Shown here: one piece after another, positions 61,559 through 64,000 of the stretch
Layout: every line of letters begins with the position of its first letter
Numbering within the stretch: the first letter of the stretch is position 1
Origin: Basidiobolus meristosporus CBS 931.73
Taxonomy: Eukaryota; Basidiobolomycota; Basidiobolomycetes; Basidiobolales; Basidiobolaceae
NCBI GenBank assembly: GCA_002104905.1
Contig: MCFE01000108.1
Location: 104,835-168,834, forward strand
DNA: 64,000 nt
Reading direction: 5' to 3'
Notes under the pieces: model-generated
Database searches by the model: none
What the model saw: the letters and a program-made list of their open reading frames with translations, nothing else
Told to the model about the DNA's origin: nothing
Translations under genes and position numbers: made by a program

Positions 61559-61574
61559 TTAGGGTTTAGGGGGG
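61559..61574 (+). repeat. Telomere-like junction at the LINE 3' end
   Basis: TTAGGGTTTAGGGGGG joins the truncated SINE copy C to the 3' end of the large LINE. The extra T is a common degenerate telomere variant. Confidence 0.75.
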
Positions 61575-64000
61575 AGACAGTCACCAACAGGTGAAATCTT
61601 TATTTCAGTTGAAACAAAGAAGCCAGCGCTACTGTTGTAGCTTTGATACAAGAGTGTGTAGCTGAGGGGAATTTGTAGGTAAGTTAATAAGAAGTGATGA
61701 TAGTTCTTCAGTGCTCAAGACACTGTTCAGTGGGAAGGGGGGTAGCAAGAGAGGTAAGAATGACTTGTGAACAACATCAATGAGGGGAATGTGATAAGGA
61801 TTGATATTCATCATAAAGGGAGTGTGCTGCTGCAGATATTGCTGCCAAAGGTCTGTCAAGTACTTCATGTAGGCCAGCTTGGGTTTTTCTGACTGCAGAA
61901 TATAGTGTGCAAACTTCTTGACTTCAGGATCTCCAAGTATAGTTCTCCAGCAGGAGCCAGGTGTTGTGTGGTGTGTTCTCTTCCAGGCCTTAATCAGTGG
62001 GTTGCTGCAGTTGTGAAGTCTGAGGTATAATCTGGTTCTAAGGTAGAGAAGTCTGATCTTATAGGGCATAAACCCAAAAGCACCAAGAATAGCATGTCTG
62101 TAGGGGCATTCAGGCAAATGAGGCACCAAGGAGGTAATGCACCATACTGCAAACTTGTCAAGCTTAGTGCAGTCACTAGAAGTAAGAGAGAGAAGTGGTA
62201 AGCCAAATTCCAGGACAGGGAAGACAAACTGCTTGAGTAGAAGGAGGCAGCTGGGAGCTGAAGTTGTAGGAGGAGTAACAGCCAGTAGCTTGTGGAGTGC
62301 CTGTCTTGCCAGGATAATTCTCTTCTTCAGGTGTGCTCCAGAGTCTAGTCCAGTAGGAAGGAAAGGAAAGCCAAGATATGTAGCAGAAACCTGAGCAGGT
62401 AGAGTGGAGTTCTCCAAGTTGATGGGAGAGCCCAAAGGTACTGTCTTTGCAATGGAAAGCTGGAGATTATTCTTCTGCAGATACTGGTGGATGGTCTGGG
62501 AGTCTTGTTGCACATTGGAGGAGGATATTCTGATGTCATCAGCAAAGAGAGTAACCAGGCAGTCAGCTGAGAGTCTTGGGAAATCATTCAGGAAGATGGC
62601 AAACAGTATAGGACCAAGCACAGAGCCTTGAACCACTCCATTAGGAACTGAGAACACAGCTGATTGCTCACTTGGGTGCAGAATTCTTGCTTGTGGATCC
62701 AGAAACAGAGACCTGACAAGGAGGGTGAGAGAGGTACTGGAGAAGCATTGCAACTTGGACCAAAGCAGATTTCTGTCAACTGAATCAAAGGCCTTAGTAA
62801 TATCAAACAGAACTGAGGGATACTTGCACTGGAGAGAGTGATCTTGGCTAAGTATGACTGCATATTCCAAGGAGAGGCCAGGAACAAAGCCAAACTGTGC
62901 AGGATGAAACTTGAGGGAGTCAGAGTAGAGCTCCTGAGCAAGCAGAAGCTCAAACACCTTTCTGCAGGTGGGCAGCAGAGATATTGGCCTGTAGGAGCTA
63001 GGATCCAGGTGCTTTCCTTTACCCTTGTACAGTGGCAGAACATTTGCAAAGGACCATTCCTCAGGAGTAGAAAGCTGGGCTGAGCATTGTTGAAACAGTG
63101 GAAGCAGAAGTGCAGACATGGCCTTGGTACTAGTCTTCAGAAGCTCATAAGAGATTGTGTCCACACCTGGAGCAGTAGAGTTGGGAAGCCTCTTGAGCAC
63201 ATTATGGATTCTCCTTTGATCAAGTGCAAGTGGGATGGGCAGAGTCTTGAAGTCAGGATGAAAGCCAGGAGTTGAGTACTGCTTTGTAGAGAAGAAGATG
63301 TTAGCCAGCTGTTCTGTTGAAGGTAACTTCCTGGAAGAGGGCCTCATTGCCCTGTAGAGTCTCGATACTGTTCTTGTTATAGAGTTGGAAGATTGCAGAG
63401 GCAAAGAACTCATAATATGATCCCAGAGCTGAGTATGCAGAGTGTGGTGAATTGCCTTGGAGTGATGTATTGCTGTCAGGAGGAGTTTCTCTGTTTTTGG
63501 GTTAGGGAAACTCAGGTAGCTTTGTTGCAGGGCTGAAACAATGGATTCCCATTTTCTTGAGGTAACAGCAGTAGTCTTGCATGGCAGTGAGAGGGAGGCA
63601 GACACCAGAATCAGATGCTTCACAAAGAGCCAGGCATAGTTGAGATCATCTGGCAGAGAAAGTAGCAAACTGGCAAGCTTCAAGTAGTTCCCAAAGTCTT
63701 TCTTCTGATTCTTGGTAGCTTTGTGGGTGAGCACAGTAAGCTTTGGCAGCTTCTTCTTCACAACTGGTTGCATAGAAAGGGACCAGGCTGGGTGGTCAGA
63801 GGCTCTCAAGGATCCTAGCTCAGCTCCAGAGAATTGCCTAACTTCATTCACAAAGTAGAGGGCAGCAGCAGAAGGGCAGATCCAGTCAACACATCTTTTC
63901 TCAGATTGAGCACCTAGTGCTAGCAGATGGCTTTCTCTCAGGAAGTTCAGTAGGAATGTAGACCTTGGCTTCATTTTTGCAGTCAGAGTAGTCTTGTTCT
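61572..64000 (-). mobile_element. Telomere-associated non-LTR retrotransposon, runs off the window
   Basis: The element's 3' end is at about 61,572 and its 5' part lies beyond the right edge. It has a very short 3' untranslated region of about 57 nt, containing an AATAAA-like word and a TCACC-AACA-GGTGA stem-loop (61,581-61,594), then a CCCCCCTAAACCC end. There is no poly(A) tail. The orientation is the same as all neighbouring copies. Confidence 0.9.
61629..64000 (-). CDS. APE-type endonuclease/reverse transcriptase ORF (5' partial)
   Basis: The frame is open from the stop at 61,629 to the right edge with no stop. The first ATG inside is at 63,974, but the frame continues upstream (NKTTLTA), so the true start is probably outside. 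Counting from that ATG, the end of an APE-like endonuclease is at 29-65 (CVDWICPS, then SLRASDHPAW with the terminal SDH motif). The RT domain is at about 250-560: APGVDTISYELL, YRPISLLPTCRKVFE, motif A LFDITKAFDSVD (Asp391), VPNGVVQGSVLGP and the catalytic FADD (477-480), then the thumb region ATYLGFPF. The last 200 residues are a helical region without a CCHC knuckle I can see. All catalytic RT motifs are intact over 781 codons, which implies recent activity. Confidence 0.93.
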   Translation of the reverse strand, partial: NKTTLTAKMKPRSTFLLNFLRESHLLALGAQSEKRCVDWICPSAAALYFVNEVRQFSGAELGSLRASDHPAWSLSMQPVVKKKLPKLTVLTHKATKNQKKDFGNYLKLASLLLSLPDDLNYAWLFVKHLILVSASLSLPCKTTAVTSRKWESIVSALQQSYLSFPNPKTEKLLLTAIHHSKAIHHTLHTQLWDHIMSSLPLQSSNSITRTVSRLYRAMRPSSRKLPSTEQLANIFFSTKQYSTPGFHPDFKTLPIPLALDQRRIHNVLKRLPNSTAPGVDTISYELLKTSTKAMSALLLPLFQQCSAQLSTPEEWSFANVLPLYKGKGKHLDPSSYRPISLLPTCRKVFELLLAQELYSDSLKFHPAQFGFVPGLSLEYAVILSQDHSLQCKYPSVLFDITKAFDSVDRNLLWSKLQCFSSTSLTLLVRSLFLDPQARILHPSEQSAVFSVPNGVVQGSVLGPILFAIFLNDFPRLSADCLVTLFADDIRISSSNVQQDSQTIHQYLQKNNLQLSIAKTVPLGSPINLENSTLPAQVSATYLGFPFLPTGLDSGAHLKKRIILARQALHKLLAVTPPTTSAPSCLLLLKQFVFPVLEFGLPLLSLTSSDCTKLDKFAVWCITSLVPHLPECPYRHAILGAFGFMPYKIRLLYLRTRLYLRLHNCSNPLIKAWKRTHHTTPGSCWRTILGDPEVKKFAHYILQSEKPKLAYMKYLTDLWQQYLQQHTPFMMNINPYHIPLIDVVHKSFLPLLLPPFPLNSVLSTEELSSLLINLPTNSPQLHTLVSKLQQ

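Overview
This is a fungal, nuclear, probably subtelomeric window. The evidence is a ubiquitin-S27a fusion gene, a J-domain protein with three short introns (63-68 nt), a Pho80-type cyclin, a C2H2 protein with a 57-nt intron, a large CSL (CBF1/Su(H)/LAG-1) transcription factor, TTAGGG-type repeats, and fungal copia, gypsy, tnp2/CACTA and non-LTR elements. CSL proteins are known from Taphrinomycotina, Basidiomycota and early-diverging fungi but not from Saccharomycotina or Pezizomycotina. With the tnp2-like transposons, this makes a basidiomycete the best guess; the species is not identified.

The window is a mosaic of two sequence types. CpG-poor, transposon-filled blocks lie at about 1-16,500, 36,000-47,612 and beyond about 59,700. 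CpG-rich blocks lie at about 16,600-36,000 and 47,613-59,600 and hold all recognisable host genes. Those are C2H2 (22,831-23,325 +), ubiquitin-S27a (24,565-25,097 -), the J-protein (26,059-27,039 -), the cyclin (32,398-33,291 +) and CSL (54,605-57,622 +). The CpG-rich blocks are gene-poor, with several kilobases where I recognise nothing, plus a few weak ORFs that could be small or decayed genes.

The left repeat block holds a decayed tnp2/CACTA-type transposon (zinc finger at 5,160, transposase to 6,842). An unknown repeat-containing ORF is transcribed away from it (2,862-4,938 -). Next come two copia elements, one inserted at the edge of the other (6,957-8,683 and 8,684-13,132), a gypsy integrase remnant (13,135-14,445) and an unknown decayed ORF. 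The middle block holds copia LTR and gag fragments, a foldback repeat, an internal LINE fragment (39,470-40,084), partial relatives of the tnp2 element, and a gypsy element that has lost most of RT/RNase H (43,802-46,240).

The most interesting region is 60,018-64,000. A non-LTR retrotransposon with an intact RT reading frame runs off the right edge. Next to it are a truncated copy of its tail and three copies of a separate, SINE-like element, all in the same orientation. Every copy has its 3' end against TTAGGG-type sequence. The SINE-like element has a tRNA-like head with A and B boxes, four small hairpins with compensating base changes, and a 3' stem-loop shared with the LINE. The arrangement fits a LINE/SINE pair that primes reverse transcription on the telomeric G-strand, with the chromosome end to the right. 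This is an inference from sequence arrangement, not a demonstrated mechanism.
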